Shown here in pieces: positions 1 to 10,151 of a stretch of 40,000 nt of DNA (position 1 is the first letter of the stretch; each line of letters begins with the position of its first letter). Source of the stretch: Bigelowiella natans CCMP2755 (lineage: Eukaryota; Cercozoa; Chlorarachniophyceae); NCBI GenBank assembly GCA_000320545.1, contig ADNK01001981.1, forward strand, positions 1 through 40,000, read 5' to 3'. A program made the position numbers and the translations under genes. The notes under the pieces were generated by a model. That model was not told the origin of the DNA and ran no database searches. It saw only the letters and a program-made list of their open reading frames with translations.

Positions 1-397
1 CCGGGGCAAGAGAAAAATATCCCCTTTCCCCACCTACTGGCTACCTTTGAGAAAATTTGGACTTTCAGGCGTCTCTATTTTAACTGGATGGGACGGGGAA
101 GAGGCTGTGAGTTTACCGCGCACCCGCCAGAAAAAAAAATTATGTAACATAGAATGGCAGTAACCTTATTTTTCTTTTGAATTTCTGATGCTATTATTTT
201 TGCTTCAAGCAACACGTCAATTTGAGTTTTGGGAGCTGGCGCGCAGAGAGAGAGAGAGAGGGAAAAGAGAGAGAGAGAGAGACCTCCCTAGAGATGAAAG
301 GCGGGGAGGAGGAGGGAAAGGGGTTTTCTCGTAAAAAGCTCACTTTTAAAACTTTCTACATAAATATTGTTGTCGCAACCACCAAAACACCTATATA
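1..397. other. No gene seen; left edge
   Basis: No convincing coding segment or RNA gene is visible. The stretch contains a purine-rich (AG)n repeat and A/T-rich DNA. It may be flank of the degenerate transposase to the right. Confidence 0.5.
246..281. repeat. (AG)n microsatellite
   Basis: Two AG-dinucleotide runs separated by a short GGAAA interruption. Simple repeat with no other signal. Confidence 0.85.
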
Positions 398-1006
398 ATG
401 TACATTTACGGGACACACGGAGAAGTTATACTAAATAAATATTCGGCCCGAATCACAAATAACAAAAAGGCCCTCGTAAATGCCACAAATGCATCACAAA
501 AAATGGATGACCTTGTTCCAGACCAACGCAAAAGTTCAAAATCGTTTTGGCCCGCAGCGGGCACACTTGCTGACTTGCCGGCGAACATGCGGTGTGAGCA
601 CCGATTGGTGCACGCGTGGGCCCTGGTGCCTGGTTCCTGCAAAAACTTGCAATTGCACCCAACTCCGATCATGGAAGACCTGGTCCATCTGAACGAGGGG
701 TTGTGTCTTCACGGGGAACATCTCGTGAGAGGCGTGAGTTGCTTTTTGCCACCGGGGACTGCCCGGCTCACAGCAAAATGACATTGAAGAAACAAAAGAG
801 CTTGACAGGCAATGGCAGTTGAGTTTGTCCATTGCACCCCAAGGTTGTTCTGGTTGCTGTTGTCACGTTCCATCAGGTGCATGTGACCGCTGCAAAGTGC
901 TTGGGAAGACTCACTTGCGTCGTGTTGCATGCCGAAACACTGAACAGGAGGACGAGCCCGAATTGCACGTGCGAGCGGACGCATTTGGCCCTGACATGCA
1001 ATTCGA

Positions 1007-2409
1007 TTGCAATTCACAATGTTTCCACAAGAAGATTCAATGTTCACTTTTCTTCACAGGGACGGATGGACGGGAGGGTCTGTCTTCGCTCTGTTCTTGC
1101 CGCATTTCGATCCAGCAGAACAATCTGCGCATTGTCATGCGCATGGCACAATGAACATTGCCAGGGATCTTTTTCAGTGCGTGTGCAATGCTGGTCGTGA
1201 GGTTTTCACTGCGGAGATGCAGGAATTGGAAAGCGAACGGGTTGGGTTTGATGTCAAGGACGCAGACAGAGACATCTTCCCCTGGTCGGTCGATGAAGCC
1301 GACGTCAAATCAACAGAGGAGAACATGACAAAAATCATGGCTGGCACCAAAGAACGTGAATGTGGTGCAGGCCAAAGGAGCCCGTTCTTCGCCAAGGGAA
1401 AAAAGAAACCGACACCATGGCAGGACAGGAAGATGATGTTTTGGACCCTCCCAATGAAGTGCCCGCTGGCCAAATTGATGCTGCACGTGTCACTCCACGC
1501 GGGCGCTCACGAGCGCACCATCACCCCGCTCTTTGAACTGTGCGATGCCCTGGCGCTCATCTGGCACACACCACCACCACCGCGGAACTGGATGAGCTGG
1601 AGGCCAAGTTGGACATTGCAGTGGATGCAATTGAAGAAGTGCCACCGAAGCAGCAATCTGCAATGTGTCCACACTTGATGCGGCATGTGCCGGATCAAAT
1701 CAGACGTGCGGGGCCGCTCCACCAATCATGGACCCACTTTGTGGAACGCTACGTCCGTTTCGTGCGTGGAAGGGCATCTGCACAAAACCGCACGCTGACG
1801 TCAATGAAAAATGCGATTCAAGCTTGGCTTCGAGCGACCCCTCTGTCTGGATCAAATGCACCGAGCCGGCCAGCGCATGGTGAACCCAACGACAGGGTGC
1901 GGGTTCAAGAGAAACGCAAATGGAAGACGCATGTGCCCACCAATGAACACGCAGTGGCGTTTCTGGAGGCAGTGGAACTGTGCGGGTTGGATCACCAAGG
2001 TGGTGTTTTCTGCCGGGGATCCTCGTGCGTGGTCAATGGTGGACCCATGTTCCGAACACGAGGAACAGAATCAACCACATCTTCCAAAAATTCGTGGGTC
2101 ATTTGCCTGTTTGAAGAAAAAGGAAATCCCATTCAGGTGCTCGCTGGTGTGGAGGAAGTGTGGAAATGGCACCCGAGGGGAGAACCGTCTCAAAGCCACT
2201 GTGCATTCAAAGTGAAATGCAAAACAACGACGTTGTTGAGCGTGCACAGGCCTAGCGGGTTCACTCTCTGCTCGGCCAACACCAACTCTGTCAGAGGCTC
2301 GGCACGGGGAGAATTTGTCACCTCAGCTGACACATCATTGGCAAACCCCATGCCAGCACCTCACGTGAACCATGCAGCATGTGGGAGGAGTGCGCAGTGC
2401 TTCGAATGA
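1007..2409 (+). pseudogene. Degenerate DNA transposase with DUF4218-like region
   Basis: Two overlapping plus-strand frames look like one broken protein. Frame one (from 1007) ends with the text LFELCDALALIWHT at about 1530-1573. Frame two (from 1540, to the stop at 2409) continues with AELDELEAKLDIAVDAIEE and then a stretch reading PPKQ..MCPHLMRHVPDQIRRAGPLHQSW..FVERYVRF. That second stretch fits the DUF4218 pattern of CACTA/En-Spm-type transposon proteins (proline-proline, HL..H, I...GP, W...ERY). The frame changes inside a CAC/ACC repeat at about 1567-1580, so slippage is the likely break. No terminal inverted repeats were found. Segments at 400-1000 may be an older upstream part, but I could not assign them. 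The family call rests on motif recall, not on a search. Confidence 0.45.
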
Positions 2410-2658
2410 ACATTGCCACATCATTGACCCTGCAGAGGCAATTGCGCAGTGGCATCAATGACAAAGAACAGACTTGCAGTGAACACGTTGCAATTTGCAA
2501 TCACGTTTGCATTTGAACACAGCAAGCACACTGTGCTGTTCTCCTGCACAACCTGTCACATCTGACCTGAGCAAGGTGTGTGCAAGTGACATTGATGCGT
2601 TCACATCGTGTGGAGCGTGACCTCACATTGACATTCATGGCGCTCAGAACAGCCAAAC
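2410..2658. other. Flank between transposase remnant and copia insertion
   Basis: No gene seen. Rich in TGCA/CACA, which would fit decayed repeat DNA. It ends at the target-site duplication of copia element 1. Confidence 0.4.
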
Positions 2659-2663
2659 AGGTG
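2659..2663. repeat. Target-site duplication, left copy, element 1 (AGGTG)
   Basis: AGGTG directly abuts the left LTR. The same five bases follow the right end of the element at 18235-18239. Five bp is the usual length for Ty1/copia integrases. Confidence 0.85.
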
Positions 2664-3035
2664 CATTGGAGGGCTGGGTGCGGTGCGATGTGCGCGCAGT
2701 GAGCAAAAGCTGACAAACGAGCAGGCAGCGGTGTTCAGGTTGAACTGGGATGTCATCATGCGAGGGTGGACCGCCCTCGGACAGATGTTGAGCTTGTCAT
2801 CAGTCACACGCAATTGCATTGGGTTTCTAGGCCACGACAAGGCTGGTCCTTGTCGTGCGACATGCGTGTGCATTCCTTGTCGCGGCAGACTGAAGCGTCA
2901 CGGCAATGCTTGTCGCACCTGTGCCGCTTCACCTGCTGCTACGTGCACAGTCAATTTGCTAATTTCCTCGGTTCATGCTCGCTTGCATGTTGACTACATG
3001 CATGTCAAACTTGCGCGAACATGGGAGCATCAACA
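2664..3035 (-). repeat. 3' LTR of element 1
   Basis: 372 bp. It aligns end to end with the LTRs at 10152-10523 and 17571-17942 and with the split LTR (10067-10151 plus 17948-18234). In minus orientation it starts TGTTGATGCTCCC and ends CTCCAATG, so its last dinucleotide is TG rather than the canonical CA. Confidence 0.92.
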
Positions 3036-3052
3036 CGCCTCCCAAATTGGCA
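3036..3052 (-). promoter_or_regulatory. Candidate polypurine tract, element 1
   Basis: On the minus strand the LTR is immediately preceded by TTTGGGAGGCG, a short G/A-rich run where plus-strand DNA synthesis would be primed. The same sequence precedes the element 2 LTR. Placement fits, but the run is short and interrupted. Confidence 0.45.
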
Positions 3053-3918
3053 AATTGACTGACGCGCATGCACGCATGCACGTTTCCACAACGGGCAAAC
3101 CGATGCATCATGCTGCGCATGCGATGCCTCTTCAATCAAGCAGGCCACCACATGCGTTGCCGCCATTGGAAGCTTGCACTCACTCGTGGTCGAGCTACAG
3201 GCTTGAATGCATGCAATGCATGCATGGGTAGGAAGCGCCAATGGCCGCAAAAACCTCCCGTTGCTTTGCACGATGTGCAACAGCTCCGGAATCGAACTCA
3301 CTGCAACGCACGTGCAGTTCGATTCGGTGGCTCAGGGCACGGCCTGCCACGATGATCCTGCACAACCAGTTGCAATGCTTGAGTTGCACGGTGAGTGGCG
3401 ATGCATGCTCGCACCTTCCGCTCGTTCTGCATGCGAACCGAACGGAAGTGCAGCCATCCGCTTCACCGTCAACTGCATCTACATCACTGATGTCAGAATG
3501 CATCACTCGTGGCAGCTGACGCCACAATTGCGAGGAGGAAAGCTCTCACGAAGAGCAGCCATCCGCCTCCCCAATTTGCAAATTTGTTGCCGAATTGATT
3601 TCGGTTGCGAAAAATTCGGAAAATTCGAAATGCGAATTTGCAAAAAACAATCTCCATGCACTAAGCACCATTTCATTTTCTTGAAATGGGGTCAATCCCT
3701 ACGAAAATGCAAAGTGGCTGCAAAAAATGCAGGCGGTCAACACGCCAAGCGAGAAAAATGTCAGGAAAAGATCCACACACTCACAAAAACACGAAGGTGG
3801 AATGAAAGGGAAAGAGGGGGGGAAAGGGAAAGGGGGAAGGGAAGTGAAGGCATGACGACAGGCAACCCCAACCCTCATTTGCAAAATTGGATGCCTTTGC
3901 ATTTTCACTTTGTGAACA

Positions 3919-4175
3919 TCCTTCCTTTTGAAAAGGAAAGGATTTGAACCAATCACTTTGTTCATTTCCGCCATCAGAAGGACTTTCCTTCGGACCAAAG
4001 GTCCGTGAAGGAAATGCGGTGTGAGGAATGTGATTGTTCAATGTTCTTTTTTTTTTTTTTGCATCGGCATCCTTTCTTCATCAAAGACAAGGACACAAAC
4101 TGACTTGATCATTTTTCCTTTGCATGTTCCAGCAAAAGGCGGGTCTCAATTTCGTGAAACCACCCGCCTCGCAAA
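3919..4175. other. Cluster of three hairpins in element 1 3' region
   Basis: In order: ATCCTTCCTTTT pairs with AAAAGGAAAGGAT (about 3918-3943, one bulge). CTTCGGACC pairs with GGTCCGTGAAG (about 3988-4011, small bulge). GGCGGGT pairs with ACCCGCC (about 4138-4170). Equivalent hairpins sit at about 11397-11680 in element 2. They might be RNA structures in the element transcript, but that is inference. Confidence 0.5.
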
Positions 4176-5139
4176 GCGAAAAATTGTCCGGGAAGAACCG
4201 GAAAGGTAGGAAACCAATGATCGCAGGGTGTAGTTAGCATCAAGCAACTGCAGGTTCCTTTCTCTCCTTGATGCTCAACCGGAAAATTCATGATTCAACA
4301 CCAGTTGCAACAACCGAGTGTTCTGTTGTGTTCACAGGTTCGAACTGAGCCTGAAAACTAATTCTCAACAAGGTGATCCTTGTCACTCGTAGGACACCAT
4401 TGCAGATGGCAATGTTGAGCATGTTGTGCATCGGGGTTGACCCGCACACATTTGTTAGTAGCGGTGTTGCTCAATTTGACACCAGCAACACCCTGCAAAT
4501 TCCACAGATTTCACATGGGCTCACAGTTGCACAATCAACATGCCAACTGTAGCCCTGCAGAATGATGTCCTTTTGATGTGAGCCAGTTTGTTGCTGCATG
4601 TAGCAATGCATTGAAACCAGCCATGTGACTGAACACTTGTTGTGTCAGTGTTAGCTCGGTGTGCAACTGTGATTGCAACACATCAGCTGTGCTGCATGTG
4701 CTGCAATTTCATGGTTCCCATTGAGTGCAGAACATGTGTCAGCGTTGATTGCTGCATGCATTTCAGATGTCAACATGACAGTTGATGCAACTGTGCATGT
4801 TCTGCAGCGACACTCACTGTGGCAAAGTGTTGCAAGTGATGCATCCCACAATTCACAGGTTTGTCTTGGACGCCTCCCCAGCAGCAACAAGTGCTCCCCC
4901 CAGCCGCAGAGGCTAACGCCTCCCGAGCTGGAGAAGCTGGAGGCTCATGGGGGTCAGTGCAACACCCCATGCGGCATGCATGTTGACCATCACACACCGT
5001 GATGGACACCTGTGCATGCAATGTGCATGTGCTACAGGTAGTGGAGGAGAAGCCTGGCGTCACGCATTGAGCGTCGACGCCAGCAACCATGTGGAAGGAC
5101 TGTTCCAGCCCATCGTCACGCATCAAACGTCGACGGAGG

Positions 5140-8100
5140 CTAACGCCATGCCCCACAAAGGCGACATGTGCCGGCTTGACCGGCGTCACAGAGGCACCAT
5201 TTGGTGCGCATGTCAGCGTGGAACTTCTGGCAACATGCCAGTGTCGGTGTTCGGCCGATGGGTTTGGTCAACACATCTGCAGGTTGATCCTTGCCAGATG
5301 CATGACATGGTCGCATGACGTCATCACGTGTGAATTGTCTAACGTCATGGTACGCAACTCTCATTGACTTGGACTTCTTGGCAAAGCCAGGGTTGGTGGC
5401 TGTCCGGATGGCGGGCTGGCAGTCTTCAAACACAGGCATCTTCATTGAGATTTTCTTGTCAGGCTCGAAGCCTAATTCTTCAACTAACTGTGCAGCATGT
5501 ACCACATCACGCCCTAGCTGAGACATGCTCATGTGCTCAGCTTCGGCTGTGTGATCAGCTACCACAGTCTGTCTGTGTGAGCCGTGCAATGCAGGGCCAC
5601 CGCAGAACTGTGAGAAGTGACCTGATCTGCTTTTGCCATCCTTCTCAGTCATGTGGGTGGCATCGGCGCATCCCTCGAAGCCTCGCTCAGGTCGGTTGTG
5701 GCACGTCTTGCAGTGTTCAGCATTTGGTGAACACTTCATGACCCCACACGCCATTTTCAAGTGGCTTTCCCTTGGGTCCTGCGAATGCACTGCCAGTAGC
5801 GACAAGGCCGCGACTGTGTCCGGTCGTGTAGCTGCTGCAACGTGTGAACAGGCACCAATGACTGACCCAAGTGACGTTTGATCTGCTTCAGGTTCACTGC
5901 TACAGTCCCTCCTTGCATCCATCGGGATCGGAGTCCGAGCGCGCTCAGAAGGCAAGATTTCAAATCTTTCACACATCTCCGTGATGCATTTTTCTTGACA
6001 GACAGAGCAACAACCTCTGCTGTCTCTTTCTGTCTGTGAACCTAAGCACTCTTGCACTGGGCCAAGATGGTGCATTTCGCATTCCTTCTTCAAATTTTCA
6101 ACAACGCAGTCTTCATCTTTCTCGTTTTGAAAACACAGAAGGGCATCGTCCACGTAGATGCCCACTGTGACTTTTCCATCTTCTCCTCTGTCCAACACAA
6201 ATGAGCATGGGTCTGTCTCCATTTGTTTGAAACCCATCTTGGTGAGAGACCTCACGAATGTTCGGTTCCATGTGTGTGCTGATTGCTTTGGACCGCAGAT
6301 GGATTTGTTCAACTGACAGGCTGCATTGGCCCTGTCATTCATTGTCTCTTCTTCTTGTTTGCTCCCACAATCTCCTTTTTCCAACCCATCAGGCATCTCA
6401 AGGTAGACATCGGCGTCAATCTGGCCGCAGAGGTGAGCTGCACGTGTGTCCACATTGTGCATCATCAGCTTGCATCTGGAGCACAACGCCAATGGTGTGC
6501 GCAGAGATGCCTGTGAGAGAGTCGGTGCACACGAGCGAAACCATTCAACGCCTCGGCGTTGATCGAATCCTCTTGCCACCATGCGAGACTTGTAGCGAAC
6601 AGACCCGTCAGGGTTTGGTTTCTTTTCAAATGCCCATTTAGCAGAAACTAACTCACCTTTCGGTCGTCTAACTGCATCCCATGTGTGTCTCTTGACTGAC
6701 GATCCAATTTCATCCTTTGTTGATGGTGACCAACACTTCTTCTCAGGTCCAGTGACAGCCTCGCGGAAGGTTTTGGGTGTGTCCAATGTGTCATGTGCAG
6801 ACACATCAACATCCTTCAACACAACCTCCCCGGTGCTTTGATCAAGAGCGGCGAACATGCGTTCCGCCGTTCTCATCTTGTCACGTTCCAATCGTGGATG
6901 TTTGCACTCTTCAGCGAATGAGCTGTTGCCAGCATGGGCAACAGAGGCAATGCACTGCTCTTCATCCTGCATGGCCTGAAAATCCATTGGAGCATGGACG
7001 CCGTGGTTGCGGCCCATCATGGCCGGAGGCACGTTCTCATCAGATCTCTTGGAGACTCCAGTGGGCAGTTGAGGTGCCTCCCTGCGCTCATGCTTTGCTT
7101 TGTCCATCTCAGGCGCAGTTGAAGAACTCATTCCTCCCGTGGACATCGGCAGCTTTGCAGGCAAAGGCAACGTGGTGTCTGCTCTCTCCTCACCATCATC
7201 CTTCTTGGTGGCGATGGTGGCTGATGATGATGATGATGACATCGCATCTGTCTTCTTGGCGAGAGTGCTCAGCGTGTCATGCAATGATTTGATGAAATCC
7301 ATCACATTGGTGATGTTTGCACTGGAAGAAGGTTCTGATTCATCTCTCTTCTCACTCGCAGGAACCTCGCCTTTGTCCATCTCGACATCAGAGTCCTCAG
7401 GATCCCGACATTGAGGCAACTGTTGTCTTGGAGCAGCAGAGCGAAACACACTTTGACACCACTTGTCCACGTTCGCTTTTTCCATGATTTTGCCGGTGTC
7501 GGCACTGACCATGCACGTGCCATGCCTCGCATCACATCCGAGCATGCGTGCATGCTGTCCAGCATCCTCCAACCGTGACCTTTTGCGCAATTGTTTGTCC
7601 ACCGACAGTGCACCGATGCAGCCAAACACCACTGAATTGCTCAGGTCTGGCTTCTTCTTGTGGCAGAGCTCGCAGGGAGTCTTCGTGCCATCGGCAGAGT
7701 GAGGCATTCGATTCACAGTGTGGATCACATGATCCAACGCGTGACACCAACACCGTGACGATGCACCGCATTGCTTCATCATCGTGCGCATTTCAGTCGT
7801 CACCGTTTGTGTCGCTCTGTCAGATGTTCCGTTCTGTTCTGGCGTTCGCGGCGCACCAGGATCAAAGGCAATGCCGTTCTCATCTGGAAATTTCTGCAGC
7901 GAAGTGGCCGCAAATTCGGAGCCATCATCCGAACGGAACTCTGCAATGTGCGACCCGCATGCGTTTTCATGCTTGCGCAATGCACTGCGCGCAAGCGCCG
8001 GTGTTTGCGATTTCTTTTTGGCCTCAGCCGCGGTTGTTCTGCGTGCACCTTCGTGTGCGCACACCACGAAGTGCTCACAACCGCGCACGCCACGCATTGA

Positions 8101-10014
8101 GCTTTCAGCATCCGCGTGCACACGTTCGCTTTGGGCCGAGGTTGCTCCTGGCACACCTCGCCTTGCGCGTTTGGTGTTGGTCACATCACATGCTGCACAA
8201 TTCATCTTTTTCAACTGATCAGGAGTTTTTGATCCCGTTGAACGTTTTGCAACTTGTGATGTTTTGGGTCGATCACAGTGCAGCAGCTTTCTGTGAAGCT
8301 CCACGTTGTCATCCATTTGATTGCAGACCTGATCGACAGCACACTCAGGCACTTCGACACCACACGACACATCAACATCGTGTGACTGCACGTTGGTTGA
8401 CTTTCCATTGTTGAGCACATTGTGATTGTCATCCAACACGGCATGACACAATCGATTTTTCACCTTGAAATGCACAATGGGCTCATTGTTTTTGAATGCC
8501 AGGGTCTGGCCATTCGCGGTTTCCATGCGACAACCGGTTCTGTCAACCTTGGATTGGGACATGCAAGACAAAGAAGAATTGGGTGAGCACAACACTCCAC
8601 TCAGCATTCCCCTTTTCTTTTTGCCCGAGGGGAGCACGAAAGTCATTGGCACTCTCCCCTTGTGTGTTGCAGCATGGGCAACACCCTTCTTGCCAACACT
8701 CACTTTTCTTTTGTTCAAGAGAGGGAGCAGGTGAGAGAAACACTTTTTGTCATTGAAAATGTGCGCAGTTGCACCATCATCAAGTGTCATTGGACTTTCA
8801 GCATCATGTTCCGTGCTCTGCATGTGACAACCTCTCCCGAACAAATCATCTTCGTCCTCTGAGGAGCCGTGTTCCTCACATTTTTTGTTCTTTGTTTCCT
8901 GCTGCACGTGCATCGCCTCCTTCTCACTCTTCTTGTCCTTTTCACATTTTTCCAGGACGGCGTTGTGCTGCTTCTCGGTCAGGTCGTCAATGTGATGGCA
9001 TTCGCGTGCACAGTGTCCTTTCTTGCCACACGAACAACACACCACATCCTTTTTCGCCTTTTTGTGATCACTCTGCTGATCCTTTTTGTGATCATCATTG
9101 CAGGATCGCTTCCTTCCACCACGCCCTCGGCCTCGGCGTCCGCGTCCTCCTCTGCCGCGAGAACCGCGCGACCCTCTGCCTCGTCCGCGCTGGTGACAAT
9201 CATCATCATCATGATGACACTGGTTTCCCTGATGATTCATCATTTCTTGCGCCGGACGCTTTTTGACGTGAATCCTCTTCACTTCTGCCTGCACGTGGTT
9301 CTTCTCCTGTCCGTCTCTGTCAGCAGCCATCCTTTCAGCACTGAGCAGATCTCGTAGCTGTTCCATGGCATCTTTTGGTTTTTTGTTGTTGGCCGTGGCC
9401 AGGCTGTGCACGATGGCCTCATGTTTCTTCTTTGGTTTCAACCCATTTGTGAAACAGGTCATCTGCATCTGCTCGCCAACAGGCCAGTTCGCGTTGGCCA
9501 GCCTTCCGCAGATGGCAACGAATTTGAAATGATGTGCCTCCACGTCGTGATCGAAATTTTCGATGGAGGCTTGTTGCAGGCTGCTGTTCAACTCATGCAT
9601 GGATGCGTTGTCGGTGGGCTTGAACCTCTCCGTTGGACGAGCCCAGGCGACAGCTGCAAGGCCTCCGGAGTCATCGAGTGGGTGTTGGTGGGCGGAGTGC
9701 ACCGTCAGACAAATCGCGGCGCAGGCCCTCACATTGGCCTCATCGTCGGCGCTCGTAGCAGGCACACCTCCGCGCCAGATTTCAGCTTCGGTCTCGCCAA
9801 TCCGGGCCACCTCCCTGCAGTGCTCCGGATTCTCAATCACTTTGACAAGTTTCGCCGGCCTGTTGGCCGTGGTCGATGGTTTCGCCATTTCGAAACAATC
9901 GATCATGTTTTCGGCCGCGAAAACAGCTTTCATCGTGAAGGCGCAATGGTTGAAGTTGCCACCTGACCTGGTCAGGTGAATCTTGGCTTTGCTCAGAAAA
10001 GACAACTGGGACAT
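5140..10014 (-). CDS. Copia Gag-Pol polyprotein, element 1 (intact frame)
   Basis: One open frame of 1624 codons plus stop from the ATG at 10014 (MSQLSFLSKAK). I chose this start because it is shared with element 2; an upstream ATG at 10026 is not. In order: gag; an RG-rich basic tract (about 9110-9190); a zinc knuckle CCSCGKKGHCAREC (C-x2-C-x4-H-x4-C, about 9000-9042); a protease site LDDGATAH (about 8763-8786, D-D-G-A-T where D-S-G is usual); an integrase with an HHCC zinc region (LHRKLLH...NCAACD) and core motifs RSDDGSEF and TPEQNG; RT with YVDD at 6145-6156 (about residue 1287); and RNase H with ADATHMTEKDGK, AEAEH and the tail ADVLTKPIGRTP. Family consensus has AEAEY where this copy has AEAEH. 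The frame is open, but substitutions such as this make activity doubtful. Confidence 0.95.
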   Translation of the reverse strand: MSQLSFLSKAKIHLTRSGGNFNHCAFTMKAVFAAENMIDCFEMAKPSTTANRPAKLVKVIENPEHCREVARIGETEAEIWRGGVPATSADDEANVRACAAICLTVHSAHQHPLDDSGGLAAVAWARPTERFKPTDNASMHELNSSLQQASIENFDHDVEAHHFKFVAICGRLANANWPVGEQMQMTCFTNGLKPKKKHEAIVHSLATANNKKPKDAMEQLRDLLSAERMAADRDGQEKNHVQAEVKRIHVKKRPAQEMMNHQGNQCHHDDDDCHQRGRGRGSRGSRGRGGRGRRGRGRGGRKRSCNDDHKKDQQSDHKKAKKDVVCCSCGKKGHCARECHHIDDLTEKQHNAVLEKCEKDKKSEKEAMHVQQETKNKKCEEHGSSEDEDDLFGRGCHMQSTEHDAESPMTLDDGATAHIFNDKKCFSHLLPLLNKRKVSVGKKGVAHAATHKGRVPMTFVLPSGKKKRGMLSGVLCSPNSSLSCMSQSKVDRTGCRMETANGQTLAFKNNEPIVHFKVKNRLCHAVLDDNHNVLNNGKSTNVQSHDVDVSCGVEVPECAVDQVCNQMDDNVELHRKLLHCDRPKTSQVAKRSTGSKTPDQLKKMNCAACDVTNTKRARRGVPGATSAQSERVHADAESSMRGVRGCEHFVVCAHEGARRTTAAEAKKKSQTPALARSALRKHENACGSHIAEFRSDDGSEFAATSLQKFPDENGIAFDPGAPRTPEQNGTSDRATQTVTTEMRTMMKQCGASSRCWCHALDHVIHTVNRMPHSADGTKTPCELCHKKKPDLSNSVVFGCIGALSVDKQLRKRSRLEDAGQHARMLGCDARHGTCMVSADTGKIMEKANVDKWCQSVFRSAAPRQQLPQCRDPEDSDVEMDKGEVPASEKRDESEPSSSANITNVMDFIKSLHDTLSTLAKKTDAMSSSSSSATIATKKDDGEERADTTLPLPAKLPMSTGGMSSSTAPEMDKAKHERREAPQLPTGVSKRSDENVPPAMMGRNHGVHAPMDFQAMQDEEQCIASVAHAGNSSFAEECKHPRLERDKMRTAERMFAALDQSTGEVVLKDVDVSAHDTLDTPKTFREAVTGPEKKCWSPSTKDEIGSSVKRHTWDAVRRPKGELVSAKWAFEKKPNPDGSVRYKSRMVARGFDQRRGVEWFRSCAPTLSQASLRTPLALCSRCKLMMHNVDTRAAHLCGQIDADVYLEMPDGLEKGDCGSKQEEETMNDRANAACQLNKSICGPKQSAHTWNRTFVRSLTKMGFKQMETDPCSFVLDRGEDGKVTVGIYVDDALLCFQNEKDEDCVVENLKKECEMHHLGPVQECLGSQTERDSRGCCSVCQEKCITEMCERFEILPSERARTPIPMDARRDCSSEPEADQTSLGSVIGACSHVAAATRPDTVAALSLLAVHSQDPRESHLKMACGVMKCSPNAEHCKTCHNRPERGFEGCADATHMTEKDGKSRSGHFSQFCGGPALHGSHRQTVVADHTAEAEHMSMSQLGRDVVHAAQLVEELGFEPDKKISMKMPVFEDCQPAIRTATNPGFAKKSKSMRVAYHDVRQFTRDDVMRPCHASGKDQPADVLTKPIGRTPTLACCQKFHADMRTKWCLCDAGQAGTCRLCGAWR

Positions 10015-10055
10015 GATTTCTCGCAATTCTCGTCAGTGAACTTTTCTCACTTTGA

Positions 10056-10068
10056 GGCTCACAACCCA
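10056..10068 (-). promoter_or_regulatory. Primer-binding site, element 1
   Basis: On the minus strand TGGGTTGTGAGCC follows the 5' LTR. It would pair with a tRNA 3' end reading ...ACAACCCA. It shares TGG and GAGCC with the common copia initiator-Met site but differs between, so the tRNA is not identified. It overlaps the last bases assigned to the LTR by length matching. Confidence 0.6.
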
Positions 10069-10151
10069 TTGGAGGGCTGGGTGCGGTGCGATGTGCGCGC
10101 AGTGAGCAAAAGCTGACAAACGAGCAGGCAGCGGTGTTCTGGTTGAACTGG
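10067..10151 (-). repeat. 5' LTR of element 1, inner part (85 bp, split by element 2)
   Basis: Matches the first 85 bp (plus orientation) of the 3' LTR with one difference seen. It breaks off after ACTGG, where element 2 begins. The remaining 287 bp resume at 17948. 85 + 287 = 372, the full LTR length. Confidence 0.93.
10147..10151. repeat. Target-site duplication, left copy, element 2 (ACTGG)
   Basis: ACTGG abuts the TGTTGG end of the element 2 LTR. The second copy is at 17943-17947. The uninterrupted LTR at 2664-3035 carries a single ACTGG at this point, which confirms the duplication. Confidence 0.93.

Larger units (their letters stand above)
3036..5139 (-). other. Long 3' untranslated region of element 1
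   Basis: About 2.1 kb lies between the pol stop and the 3' LTR, long for a copia element. The LTR-proximal part (3036-3590) is almost identical to element 2, with 3 differences seen. The middle has a purine-rich tract (about 3800-3845) and hairpins (3919-4175). The pol-proximal part is TG/CA-rich, with inverted CGTCGACG-type motifs near 5070-5140. Plus-strand ORFs here show no recognisable domain, and their conservation is explained by overall DNA identity. Confidence 0.7.

Noticed and set aside
2683-3947. Plus-strand ORFs over the LTR and 3' region (also 10273-11396) as an accessory or antisense gene
   Set aside because: They overlap each other in several frames, show no domain, and their conservation follows from near-identical DNA in the island. 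An envelope-like gene was looked for and not seen.
3036-5139. CRISPR-like or regularly spaced repeat array
   Set aside because: Repeats here are hairpins and TGCA-rich words without regular spacing, and the DNA is eukaryotic.
7548-9357. Long plus-strand ORFs opposite gag-pol (for example 7548-8414, 8869-9357)
   Set aside because: They are shadows of the minus-strand Gag-Pol. The hydrophobic or Cys/His-rich text comes from reverse-reading charged and RG-rich codons.
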